64,000 nt of DNA from Sphingobacteriaceae bacterium (GTDB lineage: Bacteria > Bacteroidota > Bacteroidia > Sphingobacteriales > Sphingobacteriaceae). This document shows, piece after piece, positions 43,289 to 51,667 of this stretch. The position numbers and the translations under genes were made by a program. Position 1 is the first letter of the stretch; the number at the start of each line of letters is the position of its first letter. The notes beneath the pieces are model-generated. The model made no database searches and was not told the DNA's origin. It saw only the letters and a program-made list of their open reading frames with translations. The stretch is taken from contig CANGZD010000003.1 of assembly GCA_947458875.1 (NCBI GenBank), positions 70,690 to 134,689 of the forward strand, given 5' to 3'.

Positions 43289-44536
43289 TTATTTACTTCT
43301 GATAGCTTCCACCGGATCTAATCTCGAAGCCATGAATGCAGGTATAAATCCGGAAAGCAGACCAATAATTGTTGATAATACGACTGTAAGTACTACTTTG
43401 CTTATGTCTACTACAATTGTTAAATCGGCAAAAGCTTTACCCAGCATGGCCAATAAGAACACAATGGCCAAACCAATAGCTCCTCCCATTAAACAAAGAG
43501 CAACAGCCTCGAACAAGAATTGTAACAAAATAAAATAGTTCTTCGCTCCTAATGACTTTTGTATGCCGATGATGTTGGTTCTTTCTTTAACCGACACAAA
43601 CATGATATTAGCGATGCCAAATCCGCCAACTAAGATGGAAAAACCACCAATAAATGCACCTGCAAAATCAATGATACCGAACATTTGATCTAGTTGTGCA
43701 GTTAAAATAGTTGATTTATTGAGCGCAAAATCATCCTCTTCTTTCGGACTTAAACGATGTATCGAACGCATTAAACCTCTCAATTCACTTTCCACCTCAT
43801 TAACAGCAATATTTTCTTTACCCTTCACGGTAATTTGAGGGCCATAACGCTCGTCTTCCAAATCGATGATATTTCTGGCGAAATTCAAAGGCAAGAGCAT
43901 CGTCTTATCGCTTGAAATACCCAACATATCTTCACCTTCTTTTTCAAAAACACCAATCACTTTGACTTTTCTACCCAATACTTTGATCGATTTTCCAAGC
44001 GGACTTTCATTCGGAAAAAGGGCATCGGCAATGTCTGATCCAATCAAAACAACTGGACTGCCTCCCCTGCTCTCATTCTCCGTAAAATAACGACCATCCT
44101 GAAAATTGAAAACCCGAGTTTTATACAAATCATGGCTGGAAGCTGCTAATTGAGCTCCCTCCACAGAATTACTACGGTACTTAACCACCCGATCTCCAAT
44201 TCCAATTTCATAGGCAATGCCTTCTGCAGTTTGCAAACGTGCAGAAAGTTTATCAAAATCGCGGATTTTAGGAACCGGGCGACGCATGTATTTCCACCAG
44301 GGATAATCGCCAAAACCACCCCAAGGCCACTTTTGAACATAAATGGTATTACTACCTAATTTTTCAACGCTATTTTGCAAGTTGTTTCTAAGGGTATCGA
44401 CCGCAGAAAACACCCCAATGATGGTCATGATACCAATGGTAATCCCCAATAAAGATAAAATGGTACGCAATTTATTCTGACGGAGTGCGTCGAATGCGAA
44501 ATTGAAACTTTCTCTTAATAATCTTAGAAACAACAT
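43289..44536 (-). CDS. ABC transporter permease, MacB type
   Basis: A 415-residue inner-membrane permease of the MacB/FtsX superfamily. One N-terminal helix (about 20-42, after LRQNKLRTILSLLGITIGI), a large periplasmic MacB-PCD domain (about 45-275) and three C-terminal helices (about 285-310, 340-365 and 375-405) that end in ASRLDPVEAIR, the standard family ending. No ATPase is fused or adjacent, so its ATP-binding partner must be encoded elsewhere. The substrate is unknown: lipoprotein release, peptide or antibiotic export are all found in the family. Confidence 0.9.
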   Translation of the reverse strand: MLFLRLLRESFNFAFDALRQNKLRTILSLLGITIGIMTIIGVFSAVDTLRNNLQNSVEKLGSNTIYVQKWPWGGFGDYPWWKYMRRPVPKIRDFDKLSARLQTAEGIAYEIGIGDRVVKYRSNSVEGAQLAASSHDLYKTRVFNFQDGRYFTENESRGGSPVVLIGSDIADALFPNESPLGKSIKVLGRKVKVIGVFEKEGEDMLGISSDKTMLLPLNFARNIIDLEDERYGPQITVKGKENIAVNEVESELRGLMRSIHRLSPKEEDDFALNKSTILTAQLDQMFGIIDFAGAFIGGFSILVGGFGIANIMFVSVKERTNIIGIQKSLGAKNYFILLQFLFEAVALCLMGGAIGLAIVFLLAMLGKAFADLTIVVDISKVVLTVVLSTIIGLLSGFIPAFMASRLDPVEAIRSK

Positions 44537-44640
44537 ATATCTATAAGACGTTCAATTCATCAAAACGTTACAGCTAATTTAGTGTTTATCATTCAGGGTT
44601 TTAAACCAGCATTATAGGAACATTTTTCGATTTTTTTTCA

Positions 44641-44648
44641 TAAGTTTG
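44641..44648 (+). promoter_or_regulatory. Candidate -7 promoter box of queA-ispD
   Basis: TAAGTTTG matches TAnnTTTG, 26 bases before the queA ATG, in the gap between the divergent permease gene and queA. Confidence 0.5.
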
Positions 44649-44674
44649 CGCCCTGAAAACATTAAAAAAACGGC

Positions 44675-45724
44675 ATGAAATTATCACAGTTTAAATTCAA
44701 TTTACCCGAATCTTTAATAGCCCATACACCCGCAGAAAAACGCGATGAATCACGCCTCATGGTTTTAGATCGTAAGACCGGAGCCATTGAGCATAAAATT
44801 TTTAAAGACGTATTGGATTATTTTGATGATAAAGATGTGATGATCATCAACAACACCAAGGTATTTCCTGCCAGGTTATACGGAAATAAGGAAAAAACCG
44901 GTGCCACCATCGAGGTTTTCTTATTACGAGAACTTAATAAAGAATTACGCCTATGGGATGTGTTGGTAGATCCGGCTCGTAAAATTCGCGTAGGTAATAA
45001 ATTATATTTTGGAGATGATGACCTACTGGTTGCCGAAGTGGTCGACAACACCACCTCACGTGGCCGCACCATTCGTTTTCTGTTTGATGGAACCGATGAG
45101 GAATTCCGTAGAAATATTGAAATTTTAGGAGAAACTCCCCTACCTAAATACATTAAACGTAAACCAACCGATGAGGATAAAGAGCGTTATCAAACCATCT
45201 TCGCAAAAAATGAAGGTGCAGTAGCTGCCCCAACTGCTGGTTTACACTTTAGCCGTGAATTAATGAAGCGCCTTGAATTGAAAGGCGTTGAATTTGCGGA
45301 AGTTACCTTACACATTGGTTTGGGCACCTTCCGTCAGGTGGAAGTTGAAGACCTTACCAAACACAAAATGGACTCTGAGCAATTCATTATAGATGAGAAA
45401 GCTGCCAGAATTGTGAACAAAGCAATTGAAGAAAAAAGAAGAGTGTGTGCAGTAGGCACCACCTGCATGAGAACCATTGAGTCTTCTGTTTCTGCTTCAA
45501 GAACTTTAAAACCAGCTAACGACTGGACGAGCAAGTTTATTTTCCCTCCTTACGATTTCAGCATTGCAAATGCCATGATCACTAATTTCCACACGCCTGA
45601 ATCTACATTACTAATGATGATTGCGGCATTTGGAGGATATGAGCATGTGATGAATGCCTATGAGATTGCTGTTAAAGAAAAATACCAATTCTACAGCTAT
45701 GGCGATGCCATGCTCATCATCTGA
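44675..45724 (+). CDS. queA: tRNA preQ1(34) S-adenosylmethionine ribosyltransferase-isomerase
   Basis: Transfers and rearranges the ribosyl group of SAM onto preQ1 at tRNA position 34, giving epoxyqueuosine. 349 residues with the family blocks [28 protein letters not shown] at the start, [44 protein letters not shown] and [21 protein letters not shown] towards the end. Complete. ispD follows after 12 bases on the same strand, so the two probably share the promoter box at 44641. Confidence 0.96.
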   Translation: MKLSQFKFNLPESLIAHTPAEKRDESRLMVLDRKTGAIEHKIFKDVLDYFDDKDVMIINNTKVFPARLYGNKEKTGATIEVFLLRELNKELRLWDVLVDPARKIRVGNKLYFGDDDLLVAEVVDNTTSRGRTIRFLFDGTDEEFRRNIEILGETPLPKYIKRKPTDEDKERYQTIFAKNEGAVAAPTAGLHFSRELMKRLELKGVEFAEVTLHIGLGTFRQVEVEDLTKHKMDSEQFIIDEKAARIVNKAIEEKRRVCAVGTTCMRTIESSVSASRTLKPANDWTSKFIFPPYDFSIANAMITNFHTPESTLLMMIAAFGGYEHVMNAYEIAVKEKYQFYSYGDAMLII

Positions 45725-45736
45725 CGTAACTGCTAA

Positions 45737-46408
45737 ATGAAATACTATGCCATCATTGTTGGGGGTGGTTCTGGCACAAGGATGCAACAAGAACTTCCTA
45801 AGCAGTTCATTGAGCTGAACGGTAAACCCATATTGATGCATACTATTGCAGCTTTTGCCCAATGTGCCCTTAAGCCCAAAATCATTTTGGTGCTCAATGT
45901 ACATTATCACCAGCTTTGGGAGGAATTGTGTGCTCAGCATCAATTCAATATACCTCACCAATTAGTAAAAGGTGGCGAACAACGTTTTAATTCGGTTAAA
46001 AATGGGTTAAAAAACATCAAATCGGGTGCTATTGTAGCCATACATGATGCCGTAAGACCTTTGATCAGCGCTGAATTAATTACCAAAAGTTTCGAAGAAG
46101 CAGCAGCCAAAGGCAATGCAGTAATGGGAGTGCCCAGTAAAGATTCCGTCAGACTCTTGAAAGGAGATGAATCAAAAGCTATTAAGAGAGAAAGCGTTTA
46201 TTTAATGCAAACACCTCAAACCTTTCAAATTGAGCAGCTCAAAAAGTCATATGAACAAGAATACCGGATGGATTTCACAGATGATGCATCGGTAGTTGAG
46301 CGAATGGGATACCCCATTCATTTAATAGAGGGAGCAGCAAGCAATATCAAGATTACCTATCCTGAAGATCTCCTTTTCGCCGAACAATTGATGAGCAGAA
46401 GGTCTTAA
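45737..46408 (+). CDS. ispD: 2-C-methyl-D-erythritol 4-phosphate cytidylyltransferase
   Basis: Third step of the non-mevalonate isoprenoid pathway: couples MEP with CTP. 223 residues with the nucleotide-binding GGGSGTRMQQELPKQFIELNGKPI, GGEQRFNSVKNGL, AIHDAVRPL (catalytic Asp region), the MGVPSKDSVR strand and MQTPQTFQIEQLKKSY, DDASVVERMG and IKITYPEDL. The first motif has QQELPKQ, where many enzymes have M-x-x-x-x-PKQ, and the catalytic Lys and Arg are kept. Its TAA overlaps the stop of the small membrane-protein gene on the other strand by four bases. Confidence 0.96.
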   Translation: MKYYAIIVGGGSGTRMQQELPKQFIELNGKPILMHTIAAFAQCALKPKIILVLNVHYHQLWEELCAQHQFNIPHQLVKGGEQRFNSVKNGLKNIKSGAIVAIHDAVRPLISAELITKSFEEAAAKGNAVMGVPSKDSVRLLKGDESKAIKRESVYLMQTPQTFQIEQLKKSYEQEYRMDFTDDASVVERMGYPIHLIEGAASNIKITYPEDLLFAEQLMSRRS

Positions 46409-46560
46409 TCGGCCGATTTTCTGATAATTTTAAGTAATACCGCAATAATGGCAATCACCAGAAGTGTATGAATAATGCCACTGGTATAATATCCTCCGAA
46501 ATAAGTGATTGCCCATATAATCACTAACAATACTGCTACCCAATACAATATATTTCCCAT
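46405..46560 (-). CDS. Small membrane protein, Lmo0937-like
   Basis: A 51-residue protein: MGNILYWVAVLLVIIWAITYF, then GGYYTSGIIHTLLVIAIIAVL and the basic end LKIIRKSAD. Two membrane helices separated by a GGYYTSG turn are the signature of the short Lmo0937-type membrane proteins; their function is unknown, though some respond to envelope stress. The frame lies just after ispD on the opposite strand and the two stops overlap at TTAA 46405-46408. No strong Shine-Dalgarno is seen. Confidence 0.75.
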   Translation of the reverse strand: MGNILYWVAVLLVIIWAITYFGGYYTSGIIHTLLVIAIIAVLLKIIRKSAD

Positions 46561-46648
46561 TTTGATGACTTTATCTCTTTAAATAAAGAAATCAAGGATT
46601 TTGTTTGAATAGCATTTCCAGAACACTCAATATGCTAATCCGGATATG

Positions 46649-46686
46649 CAACAAAAAACCCTTCCAAGATGTCGGAAGGGTTTTTT
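46649..46686 (-). terminator. Rho-independent terminator of the DUF2795 gene
   Basis: Eleven-base stem AAAACCCTTCC/GGAAGGGTTTT (46655-46665 with 46674-46684) with T-runs on both strands, directly after the stop. It could work in both directions. Confidence 0.85.
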
Positions 46687-46687
46687 A

Positions 46688-46909
46688 TTAATATTCATCC
46701 TCGTTGAAGAAAAAGTCATCTTTGGTTGGATAGTCGGGCCAAATTTCTTCGATATTTTCGTAAGGCTCGCCATCATCTTCTAAAGCCTGCAAGTTTTCAA
46801 TCACTTCAACAGGAGCACCAGAACGAATTGCATAATCAATTAATTCGTCCTTGGTTGCGGGCCATGGAGCGTCTTCTAAGTGTGAGGCCAATTCTAATGT
46901 CCAGTACAT
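46688..46909 (-). CDS. DUF2795 domain protein
   Basis: A 73-residue acidic protein. The central WPATKDELIDYAIRSGAPVEVIENLQALEDD (about residues 16-46) is the DUF2795 pattern: a short helix, turn and a conserved V-I-E-N-L-Q segment. The tail is strongly acidic (EEIWPDYPTKDDFFFNEDEY). DUF2795 proteins are small and of unknown function; a nucleic-acid or protein-binding role has been guessed but not shown. The gene has its own terminator. Confidence 0.85.
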   Translation of the reverse strand: MYWTLELASHLEDAPWPATKDELIDYAIRSGAPVEVIENLQALEDDGEPYENIEEIWPDYPTKDDFFFNEDEY

Positions 46910-46985
46910 AATTTTATATTTAATTCTTGTTATTTCGCAAAAATATAATAATCTGAATTATTTTTTCAAGAAGTTTTTAACATTT

Positions 46986-47534
46986 TTAAACCCTTGGAAT
47001 CCACTTATTTTCTTCAATTTTTTGATCGAAACAAAGCATTCGGGCTAAAACAAATAAATAATCACTGAGACGATTAAGGTAAATCATCACCGTTTCATCT
47101 ACCTGACTTTCTTCACTCAAATGCACACAAATTCGCTCTGCTCTACGGCAAACACAACGGGCAACATGGCAATAGGAAACCACGGTGCTTCCTCCCGGAA
47201 GGATGAAATGACGCAGCTCAGGTAGCACTTCATTCATTTGGTCGATCTCATTTTCTAATAACTCGATGTCTTTCAAATGCAAATCGGGCAGTTTCATTTT
47301 AGATTTTTCAGGATCTGATGCCAAAATGGAGCCGATAGTGAATAAACGATCCTGAATTTCTTTCAAAACAGACTGTTGGTGATTGCTGATTTGCTGATCG
47401 CGAATTAAACCTATGTAGGAATTCAACTCATCTACCGTACCATAGCTTTCAATTCTCAAATGATGCTTGGGAACACGGGTACCACCAATCAATGAAGTTT
47501 GACCTTTATCGCCTGTTTTGGTATATATTTTCAT
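46986..47534 (-). CDS. Cob(I)yrinic acid a,c-diamide adenosyltransferase (PduO type)
   Basis: A 182-residue PduO-type adenosyltransferase making coenzyme B12 from cob(I)alamin and ATP; cytosolic trimer. The ATP-binding start KIYTKTGDKGQTSLIGGTRVPK, the SYGTVDELNSYIGLIRD block (about 30-46), FILPGGS, and the RCVCRRAERICVHL helix (about 128-141) with conserved Arg and Glu are all present. Family length is normal. No other cobalamin gene is in the window, so it probably serves salvage and B12-dependent mutases elsewhere. It is the third gene of a minus-strand run with chrA and the TPR gene. Confidence 0.93.
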   Translation of the reverse strand: MKIYTKTGDKGQTSLIGGTRVPKHHLRIESYGTVDELNSYIGLIRDQQISNHQQSVLKEIQDRLFTIGSILASDPEKSKMKLPDLHLKDIELLENEIDQMNEVLPELRHFILPGGSTVVSYCHVARCVCRRAERICVHLSEESQVDETVMIYLNRLSDYLFVLARMLCFDQKIEENKWIPRV

Positions 47535-47591
47535 AAGGTCGAATTAACGAATTTTAAAAGATATTTTAAGCCGTTAAACATCAACTTAAGG

Positions 47592-48797
47592 TCATATTAA
47601 CACCGCATGAAAATAAGTAAAAATCAAACCAAAAATGAGGTAGAAAAAAAGCAGATATGCGGTCTTAATACGAGTAAAAATTAATAACAGAAAACTGGAA
47701 AGCATTAAACTGACAGAAAGTAAATCGATGGGTTGAGATTGAAGAAGAAACAGTACAGCGGCTCCAAAAAAACCAACAGAAACAGCATTGATACCGGAAA
47801 GTGAGTTTTTAATTTGACTGATCCTTTTCAGATCGTTCCAAAAAGGAACAATAAAAAGTATTAAAATAAGTCCGGGTAAGTTGATAGCCAAAACTGCTAC
47901 CAAGCCACCACCTAATTGACCCCACCAACCATAACCTGCATTTTTTAAACTCATAGCTCCCAAAAAGGCAGAAAACGAGAAAGTTGGACCCGGCATGGCT
48001 TGCTGCAAAGCAAATCCTGACAAGAACTCGGCAGAACTCAGGTATTTTTTCATTTCCACAAACTCAGTGTACATGAAAGGTACCAGTACCTGACCGCCAC
48101 CAAAAATCAGGATACCATTGCGGTAGAAATTTTCGAACAAACGGATGGGCAAACTAAAAGGTGAAGTTCGGTTAATGAGGGCTCCTAAAGCAGCGAAAAA
48201 CAAAAGGACCCCTAAAAAATAAATTAGTTTACGTGTATTGATATTGGCAAAAAGGCGGGTCCGTAAAGCTGTTTCTTCGGTTGTAGTATCTAATGCAGAA
48301 CTCACAATGCCACCAATCAGGATCAAAACAGGAAATACGTAGGCACTTTTCAAAATCAAAGTGCTGATGAGCGCTCCTGCCGCCAAAAAATAACTGAGTT
48401 CTGATTTGAGGGTAGATTTAGCAAATTGAAAAGCTGCAAAAGCCACAATACCGATAGTGACCGGTTGTAAAAAAAACAATGCACGCTCAAATACAGCTTG
48501 TTGATTAAACACATAAAAGGAAATAGCTGCCAAGGTCATGATGGCAGCAGAAGGAAAAATCCAAATCAAAAAAGTGAGAATGGATAGCGTTAAGCCGCCA
48601 ACTTTGTACGCCATCCCCACCAGCGTTTGGGTGGAAGCCGGACCGGGCAATACTTGAGAAAGTGCATTTAATTCTAATAATTCCGACTCAGTAATGTACT
48701 TACGACGTTGTACAAAGTCTTTGAGCATATAGGCTATGTGCGCTTGGGCACCACCAAATGCCGTGAAAGTATAAACAATCACATCCCTTAAAAACAT
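47592..48797 (-). CDS. chrA: Chromate efflux transporter (ChrA, CHR family)
   Basis: About 401 residues with roughly ten membrane helices in two homologous halves, so it is the long (bidomain) form. The first half has FGGAQAHIAYMLKDFVQRRKYI and ALSQVLPGPASTQTLVGMAY, the second the matching IFGGGQVLVPFMYTEFV and ALQQAMPGPTFSFSAFLG; the PGP motif in each half is diagnostic. CHR proteins export chromate, sometimes sulfate. An upstream TTG (48815) would add six residues; the ATG at 48797 is preferred. The TPR gene precedes it by 29 bases. Confidence 0.88.
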   Translation of the reverse strand: MFLRDVIVYTFTAFGGAQAHIAYMLKDFVQRRKYITESELLELNALSQVLPGPASTQTLVGMAYKVGGLTLSILTFLIWIFPSAAIMTLAAISFYVFNQQAVFERALFFLQPVTIGIVAFAAFQFAKSTLKSELSYFLAAGALISTLILKSAYVFPVLILIGGIVSSALDTTTEETALRTRLFANINTRKLIYFLGVLLFFAALGALINRTSPFSLPIRLFENFYRNGILIFGGGQVLVPFMYTEFVEMKKYLSSAEFLSGFALQQAMPGPTFSFSAFLGAMSLKNAGYGWWGQLGGGLVAVLAINLPGLILILFIVPFWNDLKRISQIKNSLSGINAVSVGFFGAAVLFLLQSQPIDLLSVSLMLSSFLLLIFTRIKTAYLLFFYLIFGLIFTYFHAVLI

Positions 48798-48826
48798 TAA
48801 GTGCCGCTTTCTCAATCGAAAAAAAT

Positions 48827-49162
48827 TTAATCGTCTTCGTAATCTAAACCCATGATAGCGTTATAAACACCTTGCAATTCTGACAAAGCATGCCTGTCAT
48901 TCGCTTTTCGGGCTACCTGCATCCCTTTTTCATACGTACGCTCAGCATCGACTTTACGGTTGATATTTTCATATAGCTTACCTAAGTGATAATAGGTACC
49001 AACATAATCTTCATGATTTTTGACCAAATCTTCGAAATAAGCCAATGCTTTATCCTGCATATTCATTGCCAAATACTCTGTAGCCAAGGCATATTTCAGG
49101 AATGGATCATTGGGTTCGTTTTTAATGAAATCGAGTAGCTTTTCCAGACGGTTTGATGACAT
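48827..49162 (-). CDS. Tetratricopeptide-repeat protein
   Basis: A 111-residue cytosolic protein made of about two and a half TPR units: DPFLKYALATEYLAMNMQDKALAYFEDLV (about residues 18-46) and VGTYYHLGKLYENINRKVDAERTYEKGM (about 53-80), each with the small/large residue pattern of TPR helices. It is a protein-protein adaptor with no enzymatic part; partner unknown. It is the first gene of the minus-strand run to chrA and is divergent from etfB across about 44 bases that hold the etfB promoter. Confidence 0.8.
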   Translation of the reverse strand: MSSNRLEKLLDFIKNEPNDPFLKYALATEYLAMNMQDKALAYFEDLVKNHEDYVGTYYHLGKLYENINRKVDAERTYEKGMQVARKANDRHALSELQGVYNAIMGLDYEDD

Positions 49163-49183
49163 TATTGTTTAGGCTTTTTTAAC

Positions 49184-49191
49184 TAAATTTG
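49184..49191 (+). promoter_or_regulatory. Candidate -7 promoter box of etfBA
   Basis: TAAATTTG matches TAnnTTTG, 15 bases before the ATG at 49207. A TTG at 49165-49167 could be the -33 element, with a 16-base spacer. Confidence 0.5.
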
Positions 49192-49206
49192 CAAAAAATA
49201 GAGCTT

Positions 49207-49944
49207 ATGAAAATACTTGTTTGTATCAGTAACGTACCCGACACCACAACAAAAATAACCTTTACCAACGATAATACAGAATTCAACGCTGCTGGTGTGC
49301 AGTTCATCCTAAACCCTTACGATGAAATTGCCTTGTCGCGTGCGATTGATCTTTGTGAAGGCGGAAAAGGAACTGTTACGGTGATCAATGTGGGTGATTC
49401 ATCTACCGAACCTACCATTCGTAAAGCCTTGGCCATTGGAGCCGATGATGCTGTTCGTATCAATGCCATTCCACAGGATGCATATTTTGTAGCAACTCAA
49501 ATTGCTGAATATGCCAAAACCCAACAATTCGATTTGATCTTAACAGGAAGAGAGTCTATTGACCATAATGGAGCACAAGTTCCGGCAATGATTGCTGAGC
49601 TGTTAGATATCCCTTCGGTATCTATTGTTAAAAAATTAGATTTTGACGGAAAAACTGCCACATTGAGTCGCGAAATTGAAGGCGGAAAAGAAGTAGTTGA
49701 AGTGGATGCCCCATTTGTAGCCAGTTGTGCAGAGGGTGTGGCCGAATGGAAAATTCCGAACATGCGTGGCATCATGTCGGCCCGTACCAAACCTCTGCAA
49801 GTAATGGAGGCGGCGGCTACCGAGCAATTAAGCAAAATCAATCAATATCAAACACCAGCTCCGAGAAGCGCTGTAAAAATGGTTGATGCAGATAATGTAA
49901 AAGGTCTGGTGGAACTTTTACACAGCGAAGCAAAAGTGATTTAA
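49207..49944 (+). CDS. etfB: Electron transfer flavoprotein, beta subunit
   Basis: Beta subunit of the soluble ETF heterodimer that collects electrons from acyl-CoA dehydrogenases. About 245 residues, starting MKILVCISNVPDTTTKITF; the conserved AMP-site region DLILTGRESIDHNGAQVPAMIAELLDIP lies near residues 105-132, and LSREIEGGKEVVEVDAPFVASCAEG follows. The frame opens 18 bases earlier, but the Met at 49207 is the family start. etfA follows after 43 bases. The glutaryl-CoA dehydrogenase at 23 kb is an obvious electron donor. Confidence 0.95.
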   Translation: MKILVCISNVPDTTTKITFTNDNTEFNAAGVQFILNPYDEIALSRAIDLCEGGKGTVTVINVGDSSTEPTIRKALAIGADDAVRINAIPQDAYFVATQIAEYAKTQQFDLILTGRESIDHNGAQVPAMIAELLDIPSVSIVKKLDFDGKTATLSREIEGGKEVVEVDAPFVASCAEGVAEWKIPNMRGIMSARTKPLQVMEAAATEQLSKINQYQTPAPRSAVKMVDADNVKGLVELLHSEAKVI

Positions 49945-49987
49945 TTATAAAAAAACGAACATCCCAATGGGATTAAAAGAAAATAGT

Positions 49988-50953
49988 ATGTCAGTATTAG
50001 TTTACGTTGAAAACACTGAAGGGCAATTTAAAAAATCAGCTTTTGAAGTGGTATCTTATGCAAAAGCCATTGCCGATCAATTAAACACCAATTTGGTGGC
50101 CTTATCCATTGGCCAAGTGGCGAATGAACAATTGAATAATTTGGGTGGATATGGTGCTCAAAAAGTATTGAATTGCAATAGCATTCAAACTTTCGACAGC
50201 CAGGCTTATGCCGCTGTAATTTCCGAAGCTGCCACCAAAGAAAGTGCAGAAGTAGTGGTGATGGCCAATTCGTTTAGCGGAAAAGGTTTATCGCCACGTG
50301 TAGCGGTAAAGCTCAAAGCAGGACTTGCTTCGGGCGCTGTAGAGTTGCCACAAATTAATGGCGGGCAATTGAGCGTTAAAAAAACAGCTTATTCTGGCAA
50401 GGCATTTGCAATGCTTGCATTAAACACCCAGGTGAAAGTAATTGCATTGAACCCTAACGCTTTTCAGGTAAAAGAAAACAGCACTGCAGCACAAATTGAA
50501 AGCTTCCAGGCTAGCTCTGCTACTTCCAGAGTTAAGGTAAAAGAAGTGGTGAGAGCAAGTGATAAAATATCTTTACCCGAAGCTGAATTGGTGGTATCTG
50601 CCGGTAGAGGAATGAAAGGCCCTGAAAACTGGCATTTGGTAGAAGATTTAGCCCAAGCATTGGGTGCTGCAACTGCCTGCTCAAAACCAGTTTCTGATGC
50701 CGGATGGAGACCACATGAAGAGCACGTTGGTCAGACAGGAATCGCAGTAAGTCCAAACCTTTACATTGCAGTGGGTATTTCCGGAGCAATCCAGCATTTA
50801 GCCGGTGTGAGTTCTTCTAAAACTATTGTAGCCATCAACAAAGATCCGGAAGCACCGTTCTTTAAGGTAGCAGATTATGGAATTGTGGGCGATGCAATGG
50901 AGGTTCTACCAAAACTAACCGAGGCTGTGAAGGCCTACAAAGCTCAATCTTAA
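49988..50953 (+). CDS. etfA: Electron transfer flavoprotein, alpha subunit
   Basis: FAD-binding alpha subunit of ETF. About 321 residues from [21 protein letters not shown]-terminal domain I to about residue 190, then the FAD domain with [71 protein letters not shown] and [22 protein letters not shown]. All expected FAD contacts are visible. The Met eight codons into the open frame is chosen, preceded by AAATAGT. The bifunctional-nuclease gene follows after 22 bases. Confidence 0.95.
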   Translation: MSVLVYVENTEGQFKKSAFEVVSYAKAIADQLNTNLVALSIGQVANEQLNNLGGYGAQKVLNCNSIQTFDSQAYAAVISEAATKESAEVVVMANSFSGKGLSPRVAVKLKAGLASGAVELPQINGGQLSVKKTAYSGKAFAMLALNTQVKVIALNPNAFQVKENSTAAQIESFQASSATSRVKVKEVVRASDKISLPEAELVVSAGRGMKGPENWHLVEDLAQALGAATACSKPVSDAGWRPHEEHVGQTGIAVSPNLYIAVGISGAIQHLAGVSSSKTIVAINKDPEAPFFKVADYGIVGDAMEVLPKLTEAVKAYKAQS

Positions 50954-50975
50954 TCTTAATGGTGATGAGGGGAAT

Positions 50976-51575
50976 ATGGAGAAAGTAAAGTTAGACATCG
51001 TCGGTTTATCCTACAGCCAAACACAATCTGGTGCTTGTGCGCTGGTATTGGGTGAAGTGAACGGCCGACGACGTCTTCCTATTATTATTGGAGGTTTCGA
51101 GGCGCAGGCCATTGCCATCGAAATTGAGAAAATGACACCTGCCCGCCCCCTCACTCATGATCTATTCAAAGATTTCGCTCGGGCTTATCATGTTAATATC
51201 CTGGAAGTCATCATTTACAATTTGGTTGGCAGTGTTTTTTATGCCAAGTTGATCTGCACAGATGGCAAAAAAAATATCGAGATTGATGCCCGTACCTCTG
51301 ACGCCATAGCACTAGCCGTACGTTTTGAATGCCCAATCTACACCTACGAATTCATCCTCGCTTCTGCAGGTACCATTATGGAGGGCAATGAGTTTGCCTA
51401 TTTGGAAAATATGGTTCCAAACACAGAAGAAAGTCCTGAAACCATCAAAAAGGTGAATTATACAGACTTAAGTGATGATGAATTAAAACAAAAATTGGAA
51501 GAAGCACTAAAGGACGAAGCCTACGAAAGGGCGGCTAGCATACGTGATGAATTGAGCCGACGTAAGAACTCCTAA
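50976..51575 (+). CDS. Bifunctional nuclease-family protein (DUF151) with UVR motif
   Basis: A 199-residue protein: DUF151/BFN domain (about 1-130), with LPIIIGGFEAQAIAIEIEKM and DARTSDAIALAVRFECPIY, plus a C-terminal UvrB/UvrC-type motif (DDELKQKLEEALKDEAYERAASIRDELSRRK, about 165-197). Plant members show nuclease activity, which gives the family name; bacterial members are not well defined. The UVR motif suggests binding to a partner of the Clp or Uvr type. It is the third gene after etfBA and probably on the same transcript. Confidence 0.88.
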   Translation: MEKVKLDIVGLSYSQTQSGACALVLGEVNGRRRLPIIIGGFEAQAIAIEIEKMTPARPLTHDLFKDFARAYHVNILEVIIYNLVGSVFYAKLICTDGKKNIEIDARTSDAIALAVRFECPIYTYEFILASAGTIMEGNEFAYLENMVPNTEESPETIKKVNYTDLSDDELKQKLEEALKDEAYERAASIRDELSRRKNS

Positions 51576-51609
51576 TTTATCTACATTTCTTTATTTATCT
51601 ACATTTCTT
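51575..51609. repeat. Two-copy tandem repeat, 18-base period
   Basis: The 17-mer ATTTATCTACATTTCTT occurs at 51575-51591 and again at 51593-51609, immediately after the nuclease-family stop codon and 58 bases before the nucleoside transporter gene. Confidence 0.9.
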
Positions 51610-51667
51610 CTGTATTGTTATTCTTATTTCTATTTTTCAGGATTAAATACTAATTGAAATCTAAAAA

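Noticed and set aside
46649-46686. The hairpin as a regulatory RNA
   Set aside because: A short GC stem with T-runs directly after a stop codon is fully explained as a terminator.
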